Of a DNA stretch of 64,000 bases, positions 48,001-60,156 are shown in pieces (positions within the stretch are counted from its first letter, which is position 1; each line of letters opens with the position of its first letter). The stretch covers positions 12,318,292 through 12,382,291 of the forward strand of contig JAQFVV010012402.1 of the NCBI GenBank assembly GCA_028023455.1. The letters run 5' to 3'. This DNA is from Epiperipatus broadwayi (lineage: Eukaryota > Onychophora > Udeonychophora > Euonychophora > Peripatidae). The translations under genes and the position numbers were made by a program. The notes under the pieces are model-generated. The model ran no database searches and was not told the origin of the DNA. It saw nothing but the letters and a program-made list of their open reading frames with translations.

Positions 48001-49195
48001 AAAACATTTACTAAAAAAATCTCTATTATTAATAACTTTATTTTAAGATACTACTTTTATATCATTTTCTTTAAAACTTTTACTGCTATATATATTAATT
48101 CTTCTCATAACAACTGAAAACCACTACCACATGAAAGATCACATAGCTTACAGTGAAATGAATAAGACTAACCATTTTGAGGTCATATTTTTTATTGTTG
48201 AATATAAAATGATATAAGTAGTTTTTCATGTATAAATTAAAACAAGGCGAGGATTGAAGTGCTTCACTGTCTTATCCAAGATTAGTTTGATGTTCTACTC
48301 AATTTATCAAAAACATTAAAATCCTTAAAAGTATATTTATCTTATCAAAAAGATGTTGCATATTTTTCATCTTTCAAACCATTTAACATCTGGTATTGTC
48401 TAAATTTAGTTAATAAAATTATATAGGTTTTTCTTATGTTAATCTTTTGAAGAGGACTGAAAATTAACTTATGTCTGGGGACATATTTTAAAGAAAATTA
48501 ATGGTTTTTCAAAAGTAAATTGGGCCATGAAACAATTTTTTAATATACTTAAATTAATTATCAGATAAGTTATTATATTAGGATAATATAATATAATATT
48601 AAGATAATATCCTTAAAATTTTGATCAACCTAGTAGTTATTTAGCTTACTTGAGGAACTTTCTTAGGTCTGTAAATTTTGAAAAATAAAAAAACAAATTG
48701 TATATCCTATAAATTAATATGTCTGCATAAATCTTCAAAAAGTTGGAATTGGATTTCAAAGATATCAGAGATATAAGAAACAGTTGTCTAAGCCAAATAA
48801 CCACAGATAATGACCAGCTGTTATCACTTAGTTGGAGCATTCTGATTAAATCTGCCTTTAAAAAGAAAACTTAATGAATATATATATATATATAACATTT
48901 TATATTTACTTATATATAAGTATATAAACAAATTACCCTTACATGATGAAGTATGAGGGTTAAACTAATCTCACAGTATATTTATATATAAATAGTATTT
49001 ATATTAAATCTTTGCATCTTGTAAACTTTTTTGAAAGCATATTGATAATCATAACATTTCCTGTAAAAAAGGTTGACAGCCATATGTCTCCATTAAGGCA
49101 TTGTTATGATTTTCTTTAAAAGTAAATTATGCTAATTAATATATATCTTTTTTACTTCACAATAAAGATTTGCAATAATAAAATAATAGACTGAA
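48001..49195. other. AT-rich sequence, no feature recognised
   Basis: No supported feature. A small (AT)n tract lies at about 48880-48893. Confidence 0.45.
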
Positions 49196-49265
49196 GGTTA
49201 TCAATTTTTGGATCAAAGTTCAATCTTTTAGTTTTCACATTACATTACCTCCTGAGCTACTAACC
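49196..49265 (-). mobile_element. tRNA-like sequence, probably a SINE head (minus strand)
   Basis: On the minus strand the 70-base segment begins GGTTAGTAGCTCAGGAGGTA, a good A box, and carries GATTGAACTTTGATCC, a plausible B box. The ends pair GGTTA with TAACC as a short acceptor stem. The anticodon arm cannot be drawn, so it is not a functional tRNA gene. No A-tail or target-site duplication was seen. Confidence 0.5.
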
Positions 49266-49369
49266 ATACAATTTTTTTTCTGTGCATTGTTGCATTTAAT
49301 ATAATATGTAAATACTAGAAAACATATATACATCTGTATATTTATGAGATTTACAATGGTTATACTCCA

Positions 49370-49534
49370 CTTGTAACCATTGGTGATGCACTAGGGTGAA
49401 CTATGGAAGAAGGGATTGCACACACCCTTCTAGGTTTCCTACCAGCTTGCCTCATGGCTGTGTTTAGCTTTAGTAGCTTCCAGTCATGAATATGGATTTG
49501 CCTCACTGCATCAACTATTTTGCTTAACAGCTAT
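49370..49534. other. Less AT-rich unique-looking segment before a minisatellite
   Basis: Holds GGGATTGCACACACCCTTCT, followed by CTAGGTTTCCTACCAGCTTG. Balanced composition suggests an element or exon remnant, but no open frame or family could be recognised. Confidence 0.3.
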
Positions 49535-49760
49535 TATCTGGAGGATATAGATTCAATCTTTCAGATCTGTGACAGTAGTTCTCTGTTGGACATATAAACT
49601 GCCATTCAACTATGTGACAGTTGTTGGCTGGAGAATGTGTGTATACTGCCATTCAGATATCTTAGCATTGAAGTGTAGACTGTCATTCAGCTATGTGATA
49701 GTTATTAGTTAGAGAATGTATATGTTGCTGTTCAGCTATGTGACAGAAGTTCTCAGCCCT
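49535..49760 (+). repeat. Minisatellite, unit about 50-60 bases
   Basis: Four to five imperfect units built on ACTGCCATTCAACTATGTGA followed by CAGTTGTTGGCTGGAGAATG. Copies begin near 49550, 49600, 49640, 49680 and 49728. Later units differ by several substitutions and small deletions. Confidence 0.7.
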
Positions 49761-52266
49761 TTCTCCAAATGGAGTATCTATTTATTGCCATATCTCCATC
49801 CCTAATGAAAACATTTGGATTCAGTGAGCATCATTGCCTATGGCTTGTTCTTGCAATTGGATATGCATTATCTATCTATATATGCATTGGTCCATGTCAA
49901 TGAATGCTCAATCCTATCTAGATAAGATGGAATTAAGACAAGGTGAAATATGACAGAGTCTACAACTAAAAACGCCTGGATTGATGCTCAATTTGATTCT
50001 TTTGGTGTTTAAACCTAACATGATCTTTTGAGTGATTAACTGTTCGATTATTTGTTTTATTATTAATCTAACATGTTTTGTCAGTACCTTTTTTGAATAA
50101 TTTGTTGTTTGGTTGCTTTGATCTGCTTTTAGTAGTGTGTTCAATTTTGGGATTTAATATCTGACAAGCTAAACTACCACTTTCAAAATTGATACGGTTA
50201 TTGCAAACGAATTCCATCTAAAATTGTCTGATTGATTTTTTTTTTTTAATCTCTGTCTAAAAAACTTTTAACACTAAGGAAACTGTTTATTTTATAAATA
50301 TAACGATTTAATAAAAATACTTCTGCTTAAACATATATATACACACACAAATATATATACTTATCGTATTCTTCTCATATAATATTACTTCAGAATTTAT
50401 TTTTCTATCAATATGATATAATGATTCCTTGGTATGCCAGTTGATCTATAATTGCATTTTTAGAAAAAGCTATAAAAATTCACTTTCACATGAAAGGAAG
50501 AATTTTTGAAATTTGGATTTTGCTTTTTATCTTTTCTTATTTTTCTTTTTTTAAATCCCACAGCAACTTTTGACTTATCTCTGATGTGATTATTTTTAAA
50601 TCAGTTTCTTTAGCTCTAAGGAAATGTAGCAACTTTCATTTATTTGCTTCAGTAATTTTTCTTATAATAGCATCTTATAGAAAGACAATCAATTATTTAA
50701 CAAAGCAATTTGTTTTCAAATTTGATATTATTATCATCATCGTAGTAATGAGTCCATTCTTTTTAAATTTCCTGAATTGTTTAATTTTTAATGTTATTGC
50801 TGTAATCAATAACCTATCTGTTGGAATTGTTAATTACATCCTAGGGCTATAATATATATAAGACTCTATACCAATTTTTGAATAGTCTCCGATTGTCGTC
50901 TTTGGCTGTCATTTCTGTAGTAAAAAGTGACTTGTTGATGAGTAGAAATTTTAAATTCAATTCTTAGTTGAAAATGAAAACAAAAAGGAGAGGGATTGGA
51001 ATATTAATGTTATTAATTGGATTAACTCTATGATTTTTTATTCTTAAATTGTCAGAGCATACAAACACTTATTTTATTGCAATTGGTTAATTCGTCAAGA
51101 GATCATGTGACATTTGAGCATCAAAGTAATAGGCTGACTGAATACAAAGTTTCAATCTATCATAGTATATTTTTCTAATTTGGATATCAATCTGAGAATT
51201 ATTTGCTCTGGGGCCTGCTACTGTATCTGTCTTAAGTCATACTGATCAAATATAAGTAATTGTGTGATATATTGTTTAGAAAGTCCTGTGAAGTTTGAGT
51301 ATGCCATGATCATAAGTTTTATTCATATGACCAAACTGATTTTTTTTTTTCCAATTTGCTCAAAGCATTTGTTTTTTCAAATATTTTTTTAACTTACTAA
51401 TAAATGGAATAATGCTCATCTAATGAAAGTTTCAAAGAAAAAAGATTCAAAAAATTAATTCACTAATGAAAAGATGAAAAATTATTTTCTTAATATGCTT
51501 TTAGTTTGTAATGGTTATTTTTTCAAGATAATCCCAGAGAAATAAACAGATTAATATTTGAATCTGAAATTCGTAAGAAACTATTCATTATTTGAAATGT
51601 ACAGACTCCCTTTTCTCACAGGTTTAAAAAAATTAACAACTAGAAATTAATAAAAACAAAATTTTAATTTTTTTAAATTCCCATTGTAATCATTTACAGC
51701 TGCAATTGCAAAATATTACAAGACAATATTTGCAGATATGTATACTACAGACCAATGTGTGATTAAAATTAGTTAAATTAAAATCATCTAAGAATTATCT
51801 CTTTTAAAGTTTAATTGTCATCAATTTTTATCAGAAGAATAATTAAGAAAAAGGATGGGGAGTTTTTTTTTTATTGAAATCCTAATGTACACACACAATT
51901 TTTTAAATGTTTGTTTCATAGATTTGTATAAATATTATTAAGAATTTTGAATATTTGCATGACTTAAAATGTATATTATATAATATAGTCCTATTTTTTT
52001 TGTTAATTTTTTTTTTGCTTTAATTTATATATCTAATCTTTTCACAAAATTATATTATAAATATCTACATACTACACATAAATGTTAATGTCTGTACTGT
52101 TTATATATATGTGTGTGTGCCGTATTTAATCAAATTATTATATAATTTCCAAGTTTTTTCTAGCAATATCAATGAACAAAAAAGCTTATAATCATGAATA
52201 GTTTAAAAAAATAGATATCCATTCCATTTTTTAATATTTATCGACTTACAATATTTATTTATATAC
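49761..52266. other. AT-rich sequence, no feature recognised
   Basis: About 2.5 kb. The 76-codon minus-strand frame at 49914-50144 and the hydrophobic 88-codon frame at 50586-50852 match nothing known. AATTCAATTCTTAG near 50955 is a weak B-box-like match without an A box. Confidence 0.45.
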
Positions 52267-52900
52267 TAGCAGTATCAGCAACTTTGTTCGTATTAGTATA
52301 AAAGAAAATAATGTAGTTGAAAATTAAAATATATTTCAAATTTATATAAGAAGAATAGATTCTGAACATTAGAACTTAATGTTTTATTAGTATTATCTAA
52401 ATTACATTTTTGATGTATTGAATACCAAATAAAATTTTCTCTTGCTAATTCTCTTCATTTCTCTTGCTTTATTAGAATTTTTTTTATAATTGAAATATGT
52501 TTATGTATTCATTTTTGATTTTGTAAGTATTGAATATCAATTTACATTTTTCATCACTAATTCTCTTCATTTCTCTAGCTATGCTCTTCGTCTTAAAAGA
52601 AAGTTTGATAATTAAAATATACATATGTATTCCATTTTTGATTTTTTATATAATGAATAGCAAATAAAATTTTCTGCCCCTAATTCTATCCATTTTTGCT
52701 TTAATAGCAAATTTGATAATTAAAATATATTTACATATCCAAATTCCATTTCTTCAGCTGTAATCTTTTAATAAATGCTGCTACGTTGTTACATTCTATC
52801 TAGTTCTACCCTCATCCTCATGTTAGTAGAAAATTTGATAATTAAGATATATTTATATAATATTTACGTGATGTAATTATCAACAACAGTATCGTTAAAA
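52267..52900. repeat. Degenerate tandem repeat, unit about 110-125 bases
   Basis: Begins with ACTAGCAGTATCAGCAACTT. Four to five units follow, each with CATTTTTGAT, ATTGAATA-CAAATAAAATTTTCT, CTAATTCTCTTCATTTCTCT and a TTTGATAATTAAAATATAT end. Clear unit starts lie near 52408, 52508, 52630 and 52745. Units differ by point changes and small indels. Confidence 0.7.
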
Positions 52901-53219
52901 GTGTAACTTTTATTTAAATACAATAAACAATAATTCTCACTTGATAATTTTTAAAATGGTTATGAAATTCTAACATTATGACATTTTGAAATTTATTTAA
53001 TTTAAAATATATTTATGCAGTAAAATTTTAGCTTGGATTACCAAAAAACTATAATTCTTTCCATTTCTGTACTATATATTTCAATATGCAGGCCACAATC
53101 TTTTCCAAGGACTGTAATTTTTAATTAGTGCTGCCATCTTTTTGCAATTTTATGACATCATTAGAAAATAATAGTTATTCCTATGCATTTTTATATTGCG
53201 TTAAAATTCAGAAATTAGA
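52901..53219. other. AT-rich sequence, no feature recognised
   Basis: No supported feature between the tandem array and the RTE fragment. Confidence 0.45.
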
Positions 53220-53575
53220 TGCTTAATAGAAAAGACCTCAGATCACACAGTAAAATATGAAGATTTATATGTTAGAAGTAGTAAGAAGCTTATTCAAGTA
53301 ATTGAGAAAATTAAGATGATATGGATCTAAGCGGGTATAATGCTAGATGAGATGACAGTAGAGGGACATTTCAAATCTTGAACTGGATTTCAAGAGAAAA
53401 AAGACTAGAAAGAGACTTTATTTTTAATTAGATTAAATATTTTCTAGAATAATGTTGAGAAGAAAAGCTATGCATTAAAGAAACTGTATTAAACTTAAAC
53501 ATTCATCTTGCAGGTCTGCAGTCAATTAATAATGGTTGAAAATAATCATGATAATAATCAAATTTAGGTATGTGT
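53220..53575 (+). pseudogene. 3' end fragment of the RTE LINE, decayed
   Basis: Aligns by eye to about 15613-16003 of the full-length RTE. Shared runs include CTTAATAGAA at the start, ATTGAGAAAATTAAGATGAT, GAACTGGATTTCAAGAG, GAGAAGAAAAGCTA and TTCATCTTGCAGGTCTGCAG. It ends in AATAATGGTTG followed by a decayed trinucleotide tail (ATAATCATGATAATAAT). The coding frame is destroyed. It is the most diverged of the three RTE fragments. Confidence 0.8.
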
Positions 53576-54679
53576 ATCAAATTCTGAAAAAAAATCATGC
53601 ATGGATGTTTTACATATGTTTAAAATCTCTCAAACTACAAGTTTCAAACAAGAATAATTCCAGTTCAAAATAAATTTTTCTCTAAAAAAAAATATTTTAA
53701 AATAATTTTCTATAATTGTGTAATTACTATGCATTTTAATGCTATTATTGTAAATATTGGGTACTAGAATAAACTGCCACCAAATATGATTAAGACTTAA
53801 ATTATTGCCAAGTTATTTCAACTTGCTTTTGAGAGAGAACATACAATATAATTGGAATGCTAGAATTAGATTTATCTGTCTACTTTTTTTAAAATTATAA
53901 CCAGTCATAACAATGATATTTAAATGCATTTGAGTGAATATTTAATAAGTTACAACATATCTTAATTAACAAAATTAATGTTTTTATTTTTATCTTCTTT
54001 CACAAGTGCTATAAATGATTTATTCAATGATAAATCCTGAAAAAAAAAATTAACTCATTTTATTTATTTCTTTTAGTATATGACTTTTTTTTTTTCAAGA
54101 TAGATATTTATAGATATTCCACCCAAGAGATTGATTTTTTTATGATTTTATTAAATCTTTAAGTTTTCTTGTTTCATATAAATTATACAGCTATTAAAAT
54201 CTGTTTTATAAAACAGAATTTTTTTAATTAATTCCTCAAGCACACCAATGATTGTTAATCCTGAAGTGCTGATATCTGAGATCAAGTCTAGAAAACTTTT
54301 ATTTGAAACTTCACATGAAGAAGCATGTTTTTTGGGTCATGGATTTTTTTGTTGTTTGAAAGGTTTTCTGCTTGAATATCCAAAAGACAATGTGGGCATA
54401 GGGCATGTGTTAAATAGAGAAACTACATCTTAAGTTTATGATAAATCTAATCTATTAATAGCTTTTTATAGTCTTACTTTAAAACAGTATGTCTTTTCAT
54501 ATCTAATGGATGAATTTAGAAGGTTGAATAATCATTGCTAAAGAATGATCTTCATTTAATGAATAATAGATCTGTAGTGTAATTTTCACTGTAACACTAT
54601 CATGCAAGGTAGGAGTTGATTTCTAACTGCTTTTAGCATCTTGTGGAAGGATTGTAATCATTAACATATAATTAAAAAC
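53576..54679. other. AT-rich sequence with a 61-codon open frame
   Basis: The plus-strand frame at 54248-54433 starts MIVNPEVLISEIKSRKLLF and continues with ETSHEEA. It loosely resembles the start of a MADF domain (Leu-Ile-x-x-Val-Lys, then a Ser-His pair), a DNA-binding module found in some transposon and nuclear proteins. The match is short and could be chance. Nothing else was recognised. Confidence 0.2.
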
Positions 54680-54752
54680 ATGAAAAAGATGTATAATCTC
54701 CAAGATTCACATTTTGTGCTGAACCAGCACTCATCAGTTGGCTAATATGGAC
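54680..54752. repeat. Fragment of the foldback family
   Basis: The stretch ATGTATAATCTCCAAGATTC followed by CTGAACCAGCACTCATCAGT matches the left half of copy B at about 20266-20320. Both outer and central parts are missing. Confidence 0.7.
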
Positions 54753-55599
54753 TTCATTGCTAGTCATATTCATAGTAATATTTGATTGCATATTCAGAAG
54801 TTGTCTTTGACCTATTTATTAGGTAAACAATATTCAATTCATATACAAGTTAATCAAATAGTAATGTAGGCTATTATTTAATCTATTGATCATAAGTTAA
54901 GAAATACATTAGAATAAAGTTTTGAGAAACTTTGATTATAATTTATAAGTAATGTCATCCATTTTTCCTCAGATGTTGCTCCTCGAAGTTATTCTGAATT
55001 TGACTTTTAAAACATAAAGTTATGGTCTCATATTATTTATGATTAGCACAGTGGATGTTTATGCTTCAATATTTTACTGCAGAAAATTACATTCAGTTTA
55101 CATGATATTTCTTTATAGCTTAAATGGAAGACTCAACGTATTATCTTTATGAAGTTTTCTGTTCATGAAAAATAACTGATGAATATTTTAAATAAAATAA
55201 ATGAAAAAAGTGAATTCTTTGAGAAATCATTACAAGCAGTTTTTATTTGCTATTATTATCATTTAGAATTACTTGAAATTTTATATTGGAAAATATTTTA
55301 TCAAGTAAAGGTGTTAATTATTTATATAATTTATACAAATGTGATTAATACATGCTAAAATAATTATTTAAGAAGTATTTCTGCTTATCAGAATTGATAG
55401 AAAGAAAATGGAAATTAAACTAGGTTTGTTAATACCACATTGACCAACTGGCTTGAAATATATATATTCTGCAGTCTATTGTAAAAGTTCCACCTTTCAG
55501 ATTACATACTTTCTCACACATTTCAATGCATATTTTTATGTGAAAGTAGTATATACATTACTGCAGGAAAGTACATGCAAAATATATTTATATAGTCTT
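54753..55599. other. AT-rich sequence, no feature recognised
   Basis: No supported feature. The 63-codon frame at 55453-55644 runs into the following SINE and is not a gene. Confidence 0.45.
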
Positions 55600-55700
55600 G
55601 CGTTGTTAGCCGAGAGGTATCGCAGCCGCCATGCAAGCAAGTAGTTGGTTGCAGACGGGTGTGGGTTCGCGTCCCGGCAGATGCTATGACATATGAAAAA
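55600..55700 (+). mobile_element. tRNA-derived SINE, class II tRNA-like head
   Basis: Positions 55600-55684 form an 85-base tRNA-like body. The A box TAGCCGAGAGGTATCGC and the B box GGGTTCGCGTCCC are both near-consensus for RNA polymerase III. The length and the GCCGAG run suggest a class II tRNA ancestor of the Leu/Ser type. The acceptor ends pair only partly (GCGTT with GATGC). The tail TATGACATATG plus an A-run matches the tail of the tRNA-Gly SINE at 8178-8200. Flanking AATATATTTATATAG on the left and AATATATATATATAAG on the right could be a target-site duplication but are low in complexity. Confidence 0.75.
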
Positions 55701-57310
55701 AATATATATATATAAGTTCTTATGATTTAATTTTTTTTTAAAAAAAGTATAACAAAAGATTCATAATAAATGAATGCAGGATTTATGGAAGTTTTCATTT
55801 CACATATATATTGCCTATCTTAACATGAAATGCAGATGCATTTTCAAATTATTTATCAGAAAATAACCATCATTTATAATCTTCTGTTGTTTTAAAACTG
55901 ATCATTTAGTTGCAAGACTATCCATTAAAAGGAAACGTAATTTATTTATTTATTTTTGATTATTGAAAGTGTTTTTAGTTTGTTTTTTTTTGCATTTTTT
56001 TTTTCATTTCGTGAAAAAAAAAAAAAAGATCCTTTATGTTGGTTGATGTTTGTTGAACAACATCTATCCGTTTATCAATAAGTTGTAAATCATTTATAAA
56101 ACCAAATAAATAAATAATAGTAATATAATATTATTATGTGAAAACTAAATGTAGGGAATTTGTACCGTTACCAAGATGTTCCCTGATGAATAGTAGATAA
56201 AACAATTTAATTCCTGGGATGCATCCTTAAAAAAATATATAGTGATTAGTATTGACTTCAAAATATTCCCATTGTGAGATTGACAGTCTCAGTCTAATAC
56301 ATTAGTGGAGGTAAATAAATAATTGTAACAACAAAAAAACAAAAAAAATAGTAGGAAACAAAAATTATAAGATTATGTCATTGATCCATCAATCTTCGAT
56401 CAGATTAGCTTACCAAAAGTCAGGGAAAACATAAAGATGCAATAGTATAAAGGCATATCATTAATCTCAACAGCAAACATCAGAATGATTGTGGAATGGA
56501 TAGTGAATCAGTGCAAGCATACACACACACATCAGCAATTTAATACATTTATTTATAATATATATGGAGGGGGGGGACTATAACCAATGAAGTCATAAAT
56601 GCAAAAATAATAATGAATCTAGTTAATTAATTATTATTTTAAAATTTATAATATGTCAAAAAAAAAAAAGATCAGATATGTAAAAATGTATTTATTTTCA
56701 TTCACAACAATCGATTTAGAACAAAAAAGGAATCTGAATAGAATGATATGAAAAGCAAAATTTAAAAGTCAACAAAATTCCATTTTAAAGGGAAGATTTA
56801 AAACATTTTTATTTGTATAATGGTCATTAACCACATGACAGACAAAGAGATAGCAATGGGAAATTGAGGTTATACACTCCTTTATCAACTATATTCCTAA
56901 GAAAATTAAAATTTTACATATATTTTCTTTCTCTCATAACTTGTTTTCAAATATTCAATCACCAATACAAGCAAAAGCAATTGGAAATTGGGATTTTTGC
57001 TCAGCTTATCAACTGGTAATTTTGATGCAACATTTTCTGATTGTGGTGGGTCCAGAAGAGTGGAAACAATCGTTGGGTCAAATAAAAATGTGAATGATAA
57101 AGTAACTTAACACTAGTGGGTAAACATAATTTGACATTTTATTTATTGTAAATACTAGTTTTAAAAAAATTATTTTAGTGAATTTATAAATGGATCAAAT
57201 ATCTGGTAATAATAATAAGAGAAATAATGAATACAAATATTAAGTTTCATTAATATACATTTTAATTTTATTGAAGAATCACTGGATATTAACTTTATCT
57301 CTAAATTAAA

Positions 57311-57344
<34 letters not shown>

Positions 57345-58179
57345 GGGCAGACATATTTCTATTATCAAAACTTTAAAAAAATTTAGCATTGAATTAAACT
57401 TGATATCAGAAGATATAGACAATATCAATTAATAAAACACTGAATTATTTTATGAAACTTATATTTAGATAGAGTCATCATACACTGCTCATGTACAATA
57501 ATTTATTTAAAGTAATTAACTATTATAGTTATTATTTTTTTAAACTAGTAGAAAACATGCATTAGGCAAGTTGTGAATTGTATGGTATTGAGTCATTTAC
57601 CTACTTATTTATTTATAGTTATTATTTAATATTCCTTTGTTATATTAATTATATTTATGTAAATAAAATCATGATTTTTTTATTATTAATTCTTATTTCA
57701 ATTTATCTATTCATCTAATTAATATTTTAATTTGGAGATTATAAGCCAAAAGTGTCAATCATTGGAGTCAAGTATTCTGTAAAGAATCATGTCTATCAAT
57801 TCTGCTAATGCAGCAATTAAGATCCAATCTTAGGATCTGTATTTTGATGTATTGACCATTATGGATTATGTGTAACAGGTACAATTAACATGGTGCATAA
57901 TAGTTAGATATCATGGTTTCATTAAAAACATCTTGTAAGTGTGGATAAAGAAATATAAATAATATTAATTTTTGTCTCGTGCTTTATTTTATAGATGTTC
58001 TTATATGTTTAAGATTTACCATACTCTCTAAAAATATATTCATTTTTGAGCTATAAGTTAGCTACATAAAAATAGCATTTCTAATGTGTGGCATTCATTA
58101 CGTAAGTTGAGCATCAATCAATGAATGGATCATACAGTCTGCTTGTTCCTCTCCTTCTACCATTACAATATATATTAAC
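55701..58179. other. AT-rich sequence with microsatellites
   Basis: Contains an (AT)n tract at about 57309-57341, a (CA)n run near 56520 and a G9 run near 56568-56577. No open frame, RNA gene or dispersed repeat copy was recognised. AGCAATGGGAAATTGAGG at about 56852 and AGCAATTGGAAATTGGGA at about 56975 are two related short blocks. Confidence 0.45.
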
Positions 58180-58950
58180 TTAGATGGCATTATCATAGTG
58201 AAAGAAGGCTGGAAACTTATTTTCCAGAATACTGTTAGTGCTTGTCTAATATTTTGTTTTGGATATCAGTTAAATTAACAAATCTTTCTCTTCAGCACAG
58301 GTTTTAATTTTGAAAATATCTAGAAATCATAGATATAATCTGAATAACAGCTTTTTTGGTCATAATTTTTTTTCTCTCTGAGGGCACTATAATCAATTTA
58401 TCACCTCTAAATAGCATTATTGGTTGACTAATTTATTTCTGTTCAATAAATTATTGGTGAATTATTTCTTTGTCATCGAAGAATCACACTAGCATACTTT
58501 CTTCATTGTGACCATGATATTTATGTTTTTTAAAGAGTAGTGAATGCAGAGTTTTACATAGCATACTACAATATTTTATTGCTAGATCATATTGGCAACA
58601 CCAAGTTTCATTTTTTATAATTACTCTCAGAAACAGGTCTATATTTGAAGAATGTTTATTTGTAATTTCAAACTGACTCTCCTTATGTTCATCCATCAAA
58701 GATTTGAGGCAAACTTTTCAGAAATCTCTTTTCTGCTTAGTTCTTCAGTTATGTTATTAATCTCATTACTTAATTATCTTTCAGACCATATTGTATCTTA
58801 CATTCTGTTAATATTAAGTCCATGTTTTTAGCTACCTGCTTCTGAGGTTATCTGCCACACATTCTCAATTACTTTGAATTGCTTAAGTAACTCAAATGCA
58901 CTTTGAATTTCTCATAGAATCTTCACTTTATTCCATTTTCAATAATTGTA
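58180..58950 (-). pseudogene. mariner-family transposase, broken (minus strand)
   Basis: A cut-and-paste DNA transposase of the Tc1/mariner superfamily, which targets TA. The minus-strand frame at 58484-58699 gives SLMDEHKESQFEIT, then LFLRVIIKNETWCCQYDLAI, which lines up with the mariner signature around the first catalytic Asp (usually VITGDETW). Here that Asp is Asn (codon about 58610-58612), so the copy cannot be active. Downstream, after a shift, FFDDKEIIHQ-F matches the next conserved block, and VNLTDIQNKILDKH near 58260 fits the region close to the C-terminus. Stops interrupt all parts. Terminal inverted repeats were not identified. Confidence 0.7.
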
Positions 58951-59785
58951 ATGGTTCAGCATTTTTTTCTGATATTCACACAAATTTGATATTAATATGC
59001 TGTTCGTAATTTTGATAACGTATTTTTTACAGCAAAAGTGTGCACAGAATTTTTATTATCTTTCAAATAGCTAATTAACAACTAGTTCTATCAGCTTTAA
59101 AATTATGCACATATTAATTTAAATATATTCAAATATGAATGTGATTTTGATACAGTTATTTATAAGAGATATTATGTGGCCCTTACAGGAATTAAGTAGT
59201 CGCATTTTGTAATTAGAGTATAAAATAGAATTGATTAATAAGCATCTGAAATTGCACATAGAAATGATGATTTGAATGTCATGTGCTAAATATTAAAAAC
59301 AGAACCTTTGACTTAGTCATTTAGATTAAAGTTAATCATTTAGATCTCATTCTAAATGTCTTCATTTTTACATGCTTTATTTACCATTAACTGCTTATGT
59401 TTTTATCATATTATCATCATCATTATTATGATGATATTAATGATAAGCTCTTTTTCATTTTCATTTGATTCTACTCTTCTCTGACTTGCTATTTTGGAAT
59501 GTATTTACTCATATATCAACCTGCTAGTGCAGAGAATGGCTCTGGCACACATCTACTAGACCAATGCCAACAATGGATGAGCCAACATTAACAAAGTGTA
59601 TTTATTATTCATCTGTATAATTTTATTATGTCAATAAATATATTTTTAAAATTATATTATTTATTATTTTCTAATGTTTTCTTAGCATAATGTTTTGATA
59701 GGAAAAATAGTCAGAAACTTATGTTTTAGATTGAGCTGTTATGTTATTATACGAGCAATATTTAACTAATATACTATAAAATACT
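58951..59785. other. AT-rich sequence, no feature recognised
   Basis: No supported feature. A (TCA)n-type run with an internal hairpin (ATCATCATCATTATTATGAT) lies near 59411-59435. Confidence 0.45.
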
Positions 59786-60156
59786 TAAAGTCAACATTGG
59801 TATGGCATTAATATTGGCATCAACTAGGGTTTTGAATATTTCATTTTCAGATTTTCAATGATATGGATGGCTGAAGAGTTGGAGGGTGGAGAAGATTGAA
59901 GCTTGTCCATTAAAGTTTGAAGATTTATTATCTTAATATAAAGTGAGCACTGATTGTATATATGTGTGGGAGATGGTGATCTGGACCAACTGATGAGTGC
60001 TGGTTCAGCACAAAATACATATATTGGAGATCATTTATCTTTTTTGCATGTATGTTGTCATGTGTATTGGTTGTGTAAGATAGAGTGGATAGTTGTAGTG
60101 AGCTTGAAAGTCTGAGTTCAAGTCCCTTCTAATTACACTAAGATACTATAGCAAAG
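59786..60156. mobile_element. Foldback family, right half only (copy C)
   Basis: Begins in the family's centre (AAAGTCAACATTGGTATGGC) and runs through GAGTTGGAGGGTGGAGAAGA, CTGATGAGTGCTGGTTCAGC and ATTGGAGATCATTTAT to the terminal CTTGAAAGTCTGAGTTCAAG and CCCTTCTAATTACACTAAG. The left half is missing. The break falls at the fold point, as if one arm of the hairpin had been lost. Confidence 0.8.

Noticed and set aside
50586-50852. 88-codon hydrophobic frame as a membrane protein
   Set aside because: Composition follows directly from AT-rich codons (Ile, Phe, Leu, Asn); no signal, partner or conservation clue.
55600-55684. Functional class II tRNA gene
   Set aside because: Acceptor stem pairs only partly and an A-rich tail follows; better explained as a SINE.
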